Origin: Clostridia bacterium
GTDB taxonomy: Bacteria > Bacillota > Clostridia > Christensenellales > UBA1242
NCBI GenBank assembly: GCA_028702545.1
Contig: JAQVOQ010000029.1
Location: 1-12,431, forward strand
Direction of reading: 5' to 3'
DNA: 12,431 bases
The notes under the pieces are model-generated. The model worked only from the letters and a program-made list of their open reading frames with translations. It was not told the DNA's origin and searched no databases. Positions within the stretch are counted from its first letter, which is position 1. Every line of letters begins with the position of its first letter. Positions 1 through 5,990 of this stretch are shown here, one piece after another. Position numbers and translations under genes: made by a program.

Positions 1-315
1 AGTTTGTCATTTAAGGTTTCAAGTGTGCCGAGCATTTTAGCTGGAATTAACATAGATTTGTTTTTTAACGAAATACTAAAAGATATGACGGCTCTTAACA
101 AAAATAAAACTAGCGAATTAATAATTGATCGCTTAAAACAAGCATCTTGTAAGGCAGCAGTCAAAGCGGGCAATAACTTAAATAAATTAGAGATTGAAAC
201 GCTGTTTGACAAAATGCAACAGAGCAATATGACCTTGCTTTGCCCACACGGCAGACCCGTTGTTGTGGAAGTTACAAGAAAAGAAATGGATAAATGGTTT
301 AAGAGGATTTTGTAG
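1..315 (+). CDS. mutL: DNA mismatch repair protein MutL, C-terminal end (5' truncated by window edge)
   Basis: The window opens inside this gene, and 104 C-terminal residues are visible in frame from base 1 to a TAG stop. MutL couples MutS mismatch recognition to strand processing; in bacteria without MutH its C-terminal domain is a nicking endonuclease. The visible part carries the dimerisation/endonuclease domain end: an SCKAAVKAG segment (corresponding to the ACR-type motif), the conserved CPHGRP zinc-site motif at visible residues 81-86, and the terminal FKRI (100-103). CPHGRP is typical of the nuclease-competent MutL class; the DQHA(x)2E(x)4E motif lies outside the window, so activity cannot be confirmed. 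miaA starts directly after the stop codon, so the two are surely co-transcribed. A TTG at base 4 could formally start a short frame, but the homology runs to the edge and the gene is simply cut. Confidence 0.93.
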   Translation, partial: SLSFKVSSVPSILAGINIDLFFNEILKDMTALNKNKTSELIIDRLKQASCKAAVKAGNNLNKLEIETLFDKMQQSNMTLLCPHGRPVVVEVTRKEMDKWFKRIL

Positions 316-1251
316 ATGATTGAAAAACCAAAAGTACTATTAATTGGAGGACCCACAGCTGTTGGTAAAACCAAGTTGAGCTTAGCTTGTGCTAAACTTT
401 TTGATGGAGAAATTATTAGTGCCGATTGCGTTCAGGTTTATAAACACTTAAATATAGGTTCAGCAAAAATCTCGCAAAAAGAGCAAAAGGACATAAAACA
501 CCATCTGATTTCAGAATTAGAACCTACAGAGAGCTTTAATGTTGATATTTTTAAAAAGCGTGCAGAGCAGTTGATTGAAGAGTTGAACAAAAAAGGTAAA
601 TTGCCTATAATAGTAGGTGGAACAGGGCTTTATATGCGCGCACTGCTTTTTCCTTATAGTTTAGGACAATCCGCAAAAGATGAAAGTATTCGCGAAAAGT
701 ATGAAAAGTTAGCAGAGGACAAAGGTCGTAAGTATGTGCACGAACTCTTAAAAACAGTAGACAAAAAGAGTGCGGATAGTTTACACTTTAACGATGTTAA
801 AAGGGTTATTAGAGCACTTGAAATTTTTGAAGTAAGTGGCAAAACCAAAACTGAGCACAAAACAAACAGTGAGGAAAGTATTTATGACTATACGCTAGTT
901 GCACTAACAAAAGACCGTAAAGATTTGTATAATGCAATAAATGCACGAGTAGATAAAATGTTTGATGAGGGACTTTTAGACGAGGTTGAATATTTGATAA
1001 AAGAGAAATATTTAACCAAAAACCATCAAAGTATGAACGCAATTGGATATAGAGAATTTTTTGATTATTTTGACAATTTAATAACACTAAACGAAGTAAA
1101 AGAAAAAATAAAACAAAACACTCGCAACTATGCAAAACGCCAAATAACTTGGTTTAAGTCAATGCCTGAAGTCAATTGGTTCCAAATGGATGAGGGACTA
1201 GATAAAGTTATAACATTTTTAAAAACGCGCTTCTTGCAAAAAATAAATTAA
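316..1251 (+). CDS. miaA: tRNA dimethylallyltransferase (tRNA i6A37 prenyltransferase)
   Basis: MiaA transfers the dimethylallyl group from DMAPP to N6 of adenosine 37 in tRNAs reading UNN codons, the first step to ms2i6A. The 311-residue length is normal for the family. Visible motifs: P-loop GPTAVGKT at residues 12-19; SADCVQVYKHLNIGSAK around 35-51, equivalent to the usual DSMQ(V/I)Y...DIGTAK segment with D37 as the expected catalytic base; GGTGLY at 101-106; KRVIRALEI at 162-170; the tRNA-binding QSMNAIGYRE at 238-247; and the C-terminal NTRNYAKRQITWFK. The ATG abuts the mutL stop with no gap, and its ribosome binding site (AGAGGA, 302-307) lies inside the mutL 3' end, so translation is probably coupled. 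The mutL-miaA order is common in Bacillota. DCVQ instead of DSMQ is a mild variation and does not suggest loss of function. Confidence 0.97.
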   Translation: MIEKPKVLLIGGPTAVGKTKLSLACAKLFDGEIISADCVQVYKHLNIGSAKISQKEQKDIKHHLISELEPTESFNVDIFKKRAEQLIEELNKKGKLPIIVGGTGLYMRALLFPYSLGQSAKDESIREKYEKLAEDKGRKYVHELLKTVDKKSADSLHFNDVKRVIRALEIFEVSGKTKTEHKTNSEESIYDYTLVALTKDRKDLYNAINARVDKMFDEGLLDEVEYLIKEKYLTKNHQSMNAIGYREFFDYFDNLITLNEVKEKIKQNTRNYAKRQITWFKSMPEVNWFQMDEGLDKVITFLKTRFLQKIN

Positions 1252-1276
1252 TGCTTAAAAGTAGAAGGATTACATT

Positions 1277-1825
1277 ATGTTTATATTAAGTCAAATATTA
1301 GGCACCATAGCATTAATAATTGCTATTATATCAGTACAGTTTAAAGAAAAAACAAAACTGCTATTTATGCAGTCAATAGAAAATATCATTAAAATTTCGG
1401 CACTTGCACTTGTGGGCGGTTTTTCGGGTGCATTTTCAGAAACAGTTGGTTTATTTCGTAAAATTTGGTTTTTTAAAAATTCAAGAGATCATAAAATAAA
1501 TAAAATTAATTCACTAATATTTTTTTGCACTCTTGCAATAGTAGTTGGAGTAATTTTTTGGGAAGGTCCAATCACATTACTTCCTATAACCGGCGTAATT
1601 TTAGGAACAATAGGTTTGTGGCAAGACAATATTTTTACATTAAGATATTTTACTCTTTTGGGTTGCATTAACTACGGAATATACAGCGTACTAGTAGGCG
1701 CTTACACAAACGCAGTATCAGAAGCTTTTGTAATTATATCTATAATAATTAGCATAATTCGTCTTAACAAAAAAGAAGAAGAGGAAAAAGAAAGCCTTAA
1801 AAACACAATTTTGCAAACTAAATAA
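1277..1825 (+). CDS. YgjV-family inner membrane protein
   Basis: The 182-residue hydrophobic protein resembles the YgjV (Imp-YgjV) family of bacterial inner membrane proteins, whose function is not established. Predicted membrane segments lie at about residues 4-22, 37-60, 79-96, 99-116, 124-141 and 147-163. A short cytoplasmic tail rich in K and E (164-182) follows. The paired GxxGxW-type segment (about 106-115) and the LLGCINYGIYSVLVGAYTNA-like stretch (127-146) look like the two-fold repeated small-helix pattern of this family. The start is ATG with ribosome binding site AGAAGGA (1263-1269), 7 bases upstream. The gene follows miaA by 25 bases on the same strand without a visible promoter, so it is probably the last gene of the mutL-miaA operon. 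Family assignment is by pattern recognition only; a generic small membrane protein is the alternative. Confidence 0.75.
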   Translation: MFILSQILGTIALIIAIISVQFKEKTKLLFMQSIENIIKISALALVGGFSGAFSETVGLFRKIWFFKNSRDHKINKINSLIFFCTLAIVVGVIFWEGPITLLPITGVILGTIGLWQDNIFTLRYFTLLGCINYGIYSVLVGAYTNAVSEAFVIISIIISIIRLNKKEEEEKESLKNTILQTK

Positions 1826-1839
1826 ATTTTAGTTTGCAA
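1811..1839 (+). other. 12-bp stem-loop spanning the stop codon of the YgjV-like gene
   Basis: A perfect 12-bp inverted repeat (arms 1811-1822 and 1828-1839, TTGCAAACTAAA and its complement, 5-base loop) encloses the TAA at 1823-1825. It has no following T-run, so by itself it is not an intrinsic terminator; it may protect the mRNA 3' end or act with the terminator just downstream. Confidence 0.6.
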
Positions 1840-1852
1840 TTAAATATCTAAT

Positions 1853-1885
1853 AAAAAAAACTATTCAATTAAGAATAGTTTTTTT
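1853..1885. terminator. Bidirectional intrinsic terminator between the YgjV-like gene and lexA
   Basis: The stem CTATTC (1861-1866) / GAATAG (1873-1878) has the 6-base loop AATTAA and is flanked by eight A's on the left and seven T's on the right. The A/T flanks extend the pairing and supply a U-tract on both strands. It lies between the convergent YgjV-like gene (+) and lexA (-) and can end both transcripts. Confidence 0.85.
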
Positions 1886-1897
1886 GTTATTAACATA

Positions 1898-2533
1898 TTA
1901 CATTTTGCGAATTAAACCTATAACTTTGCCTAAAATATCAAGTTCAGTTACATAAATTGGTTCCATGGTATCATTTTCGGGTTGCAATCTAAACCTATTA
2001 GTTTCCTTATAATAAGTTTTAACAGTTGCCTCATCTTCAAGTAAAGCTACTACAATATCGCCGTTTTTTGCGTGATTTTGCTTTGCTACAATAATTTTGT
2101 CGCCATTATGAATGCCTGCATTTATCATACTTTCACCCTTAATATTTAGCATAAATAAATCATCTCCTGAAAATAGGCTTGATGGCATATTATAAACTTC
2201 TTCATGCTCTTCAATTGCTAAAATTGGTTGACCAGCAGTAACAACGCCAAGCATAGGAATGGCTGTTGTTAAAAAAGCTGGATTAAAGTTGTTTTTTAAA
2301 GTTGTTTTTTCTGGTTTTTGCTTTTCTACTAATTCAAGTGCTCTATTTTTAGAAGGGCTCTTTTTAATTTTGCCAGCTTTTTCTAGTTTATTTAGGTAAT
2401 AAGCAACTGTTGAAGTGCTTTTTACACCTAAATTTGCAGCCATCTCTCTAACAGTTGGGGGATAGCTATTTTGCTTAGTATATGCTTTAATAAAATTTAA
2501 AAGTGCGATCAAATTTTCTTCAGATTTTTTCAC
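1898..2533 (-). CDS. lexA: LexA repressor, SOS response regulator
   Basis: LexA represses SOS genes and cleaves itself when stimulated by RecA filaments. As annotated the protein has 211 residues: an N-terminal winged helix (about 1-66, with SYPPTVREMAANLGVKSTST typical of LexA), a linker, and an S24-type protease domain. The cleavage site is the Ala100-Gly101 bond (VVTAGQP); the catalytic serine is S135 in GESM and the lysine is K172 in ATVKTYY. All are intact. The frame stays open to an ATG at 2593, but that codon lies inside the -35 element of a near-consensus promoter (2565-2593), so it cannot be in the mRNA. GTG at 2531-2533 gives the family-typical N terminus (VKKSEEN...), with GAGGT five bases upstream. 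GTG at 2543-2545 is a less likely alternative. The next gene upstream on this strand, the recombinase, is 270 bases away, so lexA has its own transcript. Confidence 0.96.
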   Translation of the reverse strand: MKKSEENLIALLNFIKAYTKQNSYPPTVREMAANLGVKSTSTVAYYLNKLEKAGKIKKSPSKNRALELVEKQKPEKTTLKNNFNPAFLTTAIPMLGVVTAGQPILAIEEHEEVYNMPSSLFSGDDLFMLNIKGESMINAGIHNGDKIIVAKQNHAKNGDIVVALLEDEATVKTYYKETNRFRLQPENDTMEPIYVTELDILGKVIGLIRKM

Positions 2534-2564
2534 CTTCCACCTCACAATGTCTTTATTTACCTTA

Positions 2565-2593
2565 AATATACCACAGTTAAAACACATTGTCAA
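2565..2593 (-). promoter_or_regulatory. lexA promoter
   Basis: Read on the minus strand, TTGACA (2593-2588), a 17-base spacer and TATATT (2570-2565) form a near-perfect vegetative promoter. Transcription would begin near 2558, leaving a leader of about 25 bases before the GTG at 2533. This placement decides the lexA start codon. Confidence 0.9.
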
Positions 2594-2604
2594 ACATTTG
2601 TTCT
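2591..2604 (-). promoter_or_regulatory. SOS (LexA) box overlapping the lexA -35 element
   Basis: The minus strand reads AGAACAAATGTTTG, matching the Gram-positive LexA box CGAACRNRYGTTYG at 13 of 14 positions. Its last three bases are the first three of the -35 TTGACA, so bound LexA would block RNA polymerase: classical autoregulation. A looser pair of half-sites (GTTCTA at 2600-2605 and TAGAAC at 2621-2626) lies immediately upstream and might give a second, weaker contact. Confidence 0.88.
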
Positions 2605-2690
2605 AGTTTTATATAAAAATTAGAACAAAAAAACTAAATAATAAATTAACTTTACCATAATAACTGCTTAATAAATAAAACATATTTATT

Positions 2691-2734
2691 TTAACAAAAA
2701 TCAAGGCTCGGCTTGTATTCCAAAGTACGAGCTT
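2691..2734 (-). terminator. Possible intrinsic terminator downstream of the recombinase gene
   Basis: On the minus strand AAGCTCG (2734-2728) can pair with CGAGCCTT (2710-2703), with one bulged base and a 17-base loop closed further by GTA/TAC. GATTTTTGTT follows. It lies about 70 bases beyond the recombinase stop and before the lexA promoter. The long loop makes it weaker than the other terminators in this window. The surrounding 2605-2803 stretch holds no open frame of note; a smaller CTTAG/CTAAG hairpin sits at 2732-2747. Confidence 0.4.
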
Positions 2735-2803
2735 AGTAAAACCTAAGTGACTAGTTTAAAGTGCAAGACAGTTAACGATGATATTTGCAAAATAACTGCG
2801 TTT

Positions 2804-3847
2804 TTACCTAAGTTTAACCTTGTTTGCGGCATCTCTTCTAATATCTTCACTAATTGCGGCATAGTGTTTTTTAGTTGTGTTAACATCTTTATGACCTAAA
2901 ACATCGGCTACTATATAAATATCTTTGGTTTCTCTATATAAATTCGTGCCATAAGTAGAGCGAAGTTTGTGAGGAGTAATGCGTTTTAGTGGGGCAGCTA
3001 GAGCACTATATTTTTTCACTAGTTTTTCTACACTTCTAACATTCATACGTTTTTTTTGCAAACTTAAAAATAGTGCGTTTTCGTTTTCTGGCAAGTCTTT
3101 AATTTTTATTCTATCTACTAAATAATCAGATAAGGCGCTTGCCACTTCTTCGCCAAAATACAAAATAACACGGTTGCCACCTTTTCTAGTTATCGTAAAA
3201 GCGTTATTTTCAAAATCAATGTCGTAAATATTGATGCCAACGCATTCAGATATACGAATTCCTGTGCCCAAAAACAAGCTCAGCATGGCAAAGTCACGCT
3301 TTGCCGTATGTTTATGAAAACCTTGCTCGGTAGGGGTTAGGTGAGTGCCATTTTCGGCTTGATTTAGCAGTTTTACAACCTCATCAACTTCAAGTCTTAC
3401 AATTTCCTTGTCGTGAATCTTAGGAAGATCAACTTTTGTTGCAACATTAGAGTTTATTTTTTCCTTTTTAAAAAAGTATTTTAAAAAAGAACGAATAGTA
3501 GAAAGTTTTCTCGCCTTACTTTTTGATGAATTTGTATAAGTTTTGCCGTTATAATCATATAAATTAAGATAATTCAAAAAGATTTCTAAATGCATTGCTG
3601 TCAACTTGTTAAAGTCGCTAACGGTAATATCTTGAACCTTTTTGCCTTCAAATTCTGCCACTTGAGTAGTTAAAAAATGAAAAAAAATTTTTAAGTCTTG
3701 TGCGTAGCCAAGCCTTGTTAATGAAGTTGTTTTGTTTTCAACTCCCATAAAAAATTCCAGTACAAAACTAGGCAAAGAATAAAGTTGCTTTTTAAGTTTT
3801 ATATTATTATCTTTATTGCGCTCGTTAAAATATGAAATATTTTGCAT
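2804..3847 (-). CDS. Tyrosine recombinase (XerC/XerD-like, phage-integrase superfamily)
   Basis: This enzyme would cut and rejoin DNA through a 3'-phosphotyrosine intermediate. The 347-residue protein has an N-terminal SAM-like core-binding domain (about 25-130, with the SLTRLGYAQDLKIFFHFL segment) and a C-terminal catalytic domain. The catalytic set is complete: R198 (GTGIRISE), K222 (TRKGGNR), H293 and R296 (TPHKLR), H319 (LGHKD) and nucleophile Y329 (KKHY). No phage or plasmid genes accompany it, and it sits among repair genes, so it may be a resident Xer-type enzyme of Clostridia rather than an integrase. It is longer than canonical XerC/XerD (about 300 residues), so I give no symbol. The start is ATG at 3847 with GAGGT nine bases upstream; the start lies in an inverted repeat (3847-3880). 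A weak promoter TTGCAA, 18 bases, TAGTAT could lie at about 3896-3867 on the minus strand. It is divergent from the nucleotidyltransferase-like gene. Confidence 0.93.
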   Translation of the reverse strand: MQNISYFNERNKDNNIKLKKQLYSLPSFVLEFFMGVENKTTSLTRLGYAQDLKIFFHFLTTQVAEFEGKKVQDITVSDFNKLTAMHLEIFLNYLNLYDYNGKTYTNSSKSKARKLSTIRSFLKYFFKKEKINSNVATKVDLPKIHDKEIVRLEVDEVVKLLNQAENGTHLTPTEQGFHKHTAKRDFAMLSLFLGTGIRISECVGINIYDIDFENNAFTITRKGGNRVILYFGEEVASALSDYLVDRIKIKDLPENENALFLSLQKKRMNVRSVEKLVKKYSALAAPLKRITPHKLRSTYGTNLYRETKDIYIVADVLGHKDVNTTKKHYAAISEDIRRDAANKVKLR

Positions 3848-3880
3848 ATGTTAGTTACCTCTATAACAAATACTAACATA
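3847..3880 (-). repeat. 34-bp inverted repeat over the recombinase translation start
   Basis: Perfect 9-bp arms TATGTTAGT (3847-3855) and ACTAACATA (3872-3880) are separated by 16 bases. The ribosome binding site (3857-3862) lies in the loop, and the first base of the ATG is the last base of the stem. It could be a protein operator, an RNA hairpin gating translation, or a recombinase contact site. Confidence 0.6.
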
Positions 3881-3923
3881 ATTTTGCGAATAGTTGCAAC
3901 TAACTTTATTATAATAAAAAAAT

Positions 3924-3943
3924 AAGTGTTATGTTTGACACTT
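3924..3943. promoter_or_regulatory. Candidate operator at the promoter of the nucleotidyltransferase-like gene
   Basis: The inverted repeat AAGTGT (3924-3929) / ACACTT (3938-3943) with an 8-base centre covers the upstream edge and half of the -35 element TTGACA (3935-3940). The position is right for a repressor site; no regulator is identified. Confidence 0.35.
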
Positions 3944-3963
3944 TTAATCTTTTAAATTATAAT
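3935..3963 (+). promoter_or_regulatory. Consensus promoter of the nucleotidyltransferase-like gene
   Basis: TTGACA (3935-3940), a 17-base spacer and TATAAT (3958-3963) match the vegetative consensus at all 12 positions. Transcription would start near 3970, only about 19 bases before the ATG at 3989, so the mRNA leader holds little more than the ribosome binding site AAGGTGG (3975-3981). Confidence 0.9.
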
Positions 3964-3988
3964 TAAATTATAAAAAGGTGGATTGAGT

Positions 3989-4891
3989 ATGGCAATTAAA
4001 GTTAGCATAATGAACGATATGAAAGAACAATTAAAAAATGAAAGTCTATCGTTAGAGTTTTATAAAGATATTAATGATTTGCTTCAAAATACAATAGTAG
4101 ATGTTTGTAAAAACAATAATATAGCTGAAAATAGGCTTAATTTTTTTATTGCCGGCGACCATGTATTAAATACTAACTTAGCTGGTTTATCTCCTCTAGT
4201 TATTTTTATTAGCTTAAAAGAAAATAAAGAGCAGGTAATAGCTTATTCTAAAATGCAAAAACTTAACAAAAAAACACAGAGATTAGCTCAAATGCCTAAT
4301 GTAATAACAGACCAAATGCTTGCTGGAATGATGTTCAAAGAGCTTATTAAACAACTAGACGAAAACACAAAAATATTTAATAGTAAAAATGTAATAATGG
4401 TTAACCTTGATAATATGATAAAAGTAAAAATTATAGTAGGTTATAACTTTAACGGCAGTTTTGAGTATGAATATTTGGGTGATTATTACAAAGAAAACTT
4501 TTTATCATTGATTGAACAGTTTGACAATAAAGAGCAAGCGACAAAAAACTATTATGATGTTGTGCGCATTATAAAATCAATAGAATTTGAGATGCTAAGT
4601 TTTGGCGTTTTAAAGGAAAAATCTTTTGATACCTTAAACTTTATTGAAACTTTAATATATAATGTGCCAAATGAACTACTGATTGATGATAATTTTTATA
4701 ACGCTTTTGTAAAATCGCTAAATTATCTAAAAAATGCCGATTTGCACAACTTCAAGCTAGCAAACAAAAATGAATTTATGTTTAACTCGCGTAATACTAA
4801 TTCATACAGCATAAAAAAAGCAAAAACTTTAATACAGTTAATAGATTTCTTTTTTAAGAATTTTGAAAAAATTTATAAAACAGCCGTTTAG
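3989..4891 (+). CDS. CD-NTase-like nucleotidyltransferase-fold protein lacking catalytic aspartates (predicted pseudoenzyme)
   Basis: The 300-residue protein aligns by eye, almost without gaps, with the bacterial SMODS/CD-NTase-like nucleotidyltransferase family. FIAGDHVLNTNLAGLSPLVI (53-72) sits where active members have GS(Y)xxxTxxxxxSDxD. NYYDVVRIIKSIEFEM (187-202) matches the K(Y)KxxVRIxKxI helix, and FIETLIYNVPNEL (218-230) matches the conserved IExLxxNVPNE segment. However GS is GD (56-57), the DxD pair is P69/V71, and the third aspartate (usual ADVVP) is K147 in VKIIVGY. A metal-dependent transferase would therefore be dead. No CBASS effector, ubiquitin-like or other cap gene adjoins it. 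Start ATG 3989 is chosen over the in-frame TTG at 3983 because AAGGTGG lies seven bases before it. It has its own consensus promoter and terminator, suggesting a monocistronic, well-expressed gene. Its role is unknown; nucleotide binding, scaffolding or regulation are possible. Confidence 0.72.
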   Translation: MAIKVSIMNDMKEQLKNESLSLEFYKDINDLLQNTIVDVCKNNNIAENRLNFFIAGDHVLNTNLAGLSPLVIFISLKENKEQVIAYSKMQKLNKKTQRLAQMPNVITDQMLAGMMFKELIKQLDENTKIFNSKNVIMVNLDNMIKVKIIVGYNFNGSFEYEYLGDYYKENFLSLIEQFDNKEQATKNYYDVVRIIKSIEFEMLSFGVLKEKSFDTLNFIETLIYNVPNELLIDDNFYNAFVKSLNYLKNADLHNFKLANKNEFMFNSRNTNSYSIKKAKTLIQLIDFFFKNFEKIYKTAV

Positions 4892-4906
4892 GCTGTTTTT
4901 ATTTTT
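4877..4906 (+). terminator. Strong intrinsic terminator containing the stop codon of the nucleotidyltransferase-like gene
   Basis: Perfect 9-bp stem AAAACAGCC (4877-4885) / GGCTGTTTT (4891-4899) with loop GTTTA, followed by T-rich sequence to 4906. The TAG stop (4889-4891) is inside the hairpin, so termination occurs right at the end of the coding region. Confidence 0.92.
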
Positions 4907-5248
4907 ATATATGAATAGTAGTAAGTATAAATTTTTATTTTAAAAAAATGTAAAAGTATAAAAACAAAACTATATTTGTTAATTAAACAATTAAAACATA
5001 AAAAGCTTTATAATTAAAAAGTATTAAATATAAGGTTTTTTGAATAGTTTAGTTTAAAAAATATAGCCCTAACTATTCGTAAAAGCTGTGTTTAGCGAAT
5101 AGTTTAAATATACTTATATTGATATATTTATTGCAGTACCCTGCTTTGTACAAGTTTATATACTATTAAAACAAACTTATATAGTAATATAAAAAGCCTA
5201 TATAATTTATCATTAAAAAATATCACAAGTATTTATTAAATAGTTTTT
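4907..5248. other. Gene-free, very A+T-rich intergenic region
   Basis: I see no open frame, tRNA or promoter of note here. It contains an isolated GAATAGTA (4913-4920), three GAATAGTT motifs in alternating orientation (5042-5049 plus, 5071-5078 minus, 5097-5104 plus), and two similar 19-base stretches (5150-5168 and 5171-5189, 15 of 19 identical). It also has a 10-bp A/T inverted repeat (5211-5220 with 5245-5254) that reaches the end of the metallopeptidase gene and could be a poor terminator for it. It separates two convergent genes. Confidence 0.6.
5071..5104. repeat. 34-bp inverted repeat with 9-bp perfect arms
   Basis: AACTATTCG (5071-5079) and CGAATAGTT (5096-5104) are exact complements separated by 16 bases. 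Inside them TAAA and TTTA continue the pairing with one offset base, giving two 13-14 base arms around a 7-base centre (AGCTGTG). That geometry resembles a tyrosine recombinase core site, but also a plain RNA hairpin. The right arm, extended left to 5091, matches 3882-3895 upstream of the nucleotidyltransferase-like gene at 13 of 14 bases. Confidence 0.6.
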
Positions 5249-5959
5249 TTAATGATTGCTTACTATATTTTTTGTTTTACTGCTTTTGCCTAAAAACATA
5301 TTAAGCAAAAAGTTGCTGTTTTTTAAGGTTTCGCGTTGCTTTTTGTATGTAGGCATAATGCTAGCTACAACCTCCCAAAACTGAGGCGAATGATTGAGTT
5401 CTAAAATATGCGACAGTTCGTGAATTATAATATAATCTATTATAATTGGTGGCAACATTACCATTTTAAAGTTAAAAGTAAGGTTTAAGTTGCGATCACA
5501 ACTGCCCCATTTTGCCCTAGAATTAACTATTTTAACGCTCTCAAAGTCTAAGTCCATAAGCTCGGCAAAATAATCTAGCCTATCTAAAATTACCTCTTCT
5601 GCCATACCTACTAGCCAATTTTTAAGTAAGTGTGGCACTTTTTCGGGCTTAATATGCTCTGGTATACACAAAAAATTGCCTTCAAGTAACACTTCTTTAA
5701 TACCTTTTACTCTAACCATATTATATAACTTGCCTAAAAATAGCACTTGTTCATAATTCATAACTTTTTTGTTTATTTGCAGAATGTTAAATACTTTTTG
5801 TTTTTTTTCTTTTATCCAATCTTGCTTTTTTTCTATAAAAGAAAAAATTTCTTCTAGTTGCATTTTTTTAGGAGCATGCACAATCAAGTGCCCATCGTTA
5901 TTAATCGTTAAACTCAAGCTTTTTCGTTTGCTTTTTATCAAAACATCTGGCTTAATCAA
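5249..5959 (-). CDS. YgjP-family zinc metallopeptidase (M48-like, former DUF45)
   Basis: The 236-residue protein is a full-length member of the YgjP/WLM-like metallopeptidase group. An N-terminal beta-rich region opens with RKSLSLTIN. The core follows: SRAKWGSCDRNLNL (147-160) and the zinc site IIHELSHILELNHSPQFW (178-195), with H180 and H184 as zinc ligands, E181 as catalytic base and H190 as the likely third ligand. No signal peptide or membrane segment is seen, so it is cytoplasmic; substrates of the family are unknown. The start is TTG at 5957-5959: no in-frame ATG is nearby, AGGGGAG (5974-5968) sits 8 bases upstream, and the N terminus fits the family. A consensus-like promoter lies just upstream, in the region shared with the divergent PadR-like gene, so the two may be co-regulated. 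Such proteins are often found beside restriction genes; none are present here. Confidence 0.92.
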   Translation of the reverse strand: MIKPDVLIKSKRKSLSLTINNDGHLIVHAPKKMQLEEIFSFIEKKQDWIKEKKQKVFNILQINKKVMNYEQVLFLGKLYNMVRVKGIKEVLLEGNFLCIPEHIKPEKVPHLLKNWLVGMAEEVILDRLDYFAELMDLDFESVKIVNSRAKWGSCDRNLNLTFNFKMVMLPPIIIDYIIIHELSHILELNHSPQFWEVVASIMPTYKKQRETLKNSNFLLNMFLGKSSKTKNIVSNH

Positions 5960-5990
5960 TATGCTTTCTCCCCTTTTTTAGTTTAATCAA

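Noticed and set aside
654..1135. Open frames on the minus strand inside miaA
   Set aside because: They are antisense to a full-length, motif-complete miaA, have no ribosome binding site and encode low-complexity C/L/S-rich sequence.
2605..2803. Small RNA or tRNA-like gene between lexA and the recombinase
   Set aside because: Only short hairpins (2703-2734 and 2732-2747) are present, better explained as a terminator; no promoter leads into them and no tRNA cloverleaf can be drawn.
2804..3847. Recombinase as the integrase of a prophage or integrative element
   Set aside because: No phage, plasmid or transfer genes, no tRNA target and no long att-like duplications are in the window; the neighbours are repair and SOS genes.
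3989..4891. CBASS anti-phage operon
   Set aside because: The nucleotidyltransferase-like protein lacks catalytic aspartates, and no effector or ancillary cap gene lies next to it; the adjacent genes on both sides are on the opposite strand.
5071..5104. Chromosomal dif site
   Set aside because: Its arms do not resemble the dif sequences I know from Bacillus or E. coli, and the arms are inverted more perfectly than in dif; kept only as a generic inverted repeat.
5150..5189. Tandem repeat in the intergenic region
   Set aside because: The two 19-base units match at only 15 positions and are nearly pure A/T, so chance similarity in this composition is likely.
5769..5981. Open frame on the plus strand over the start of the metallopeptidase gene
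   Set aside because: Antisense to conserved coding sequence and promoter, with composition expected from the complement of A+T-rich coding DNA.
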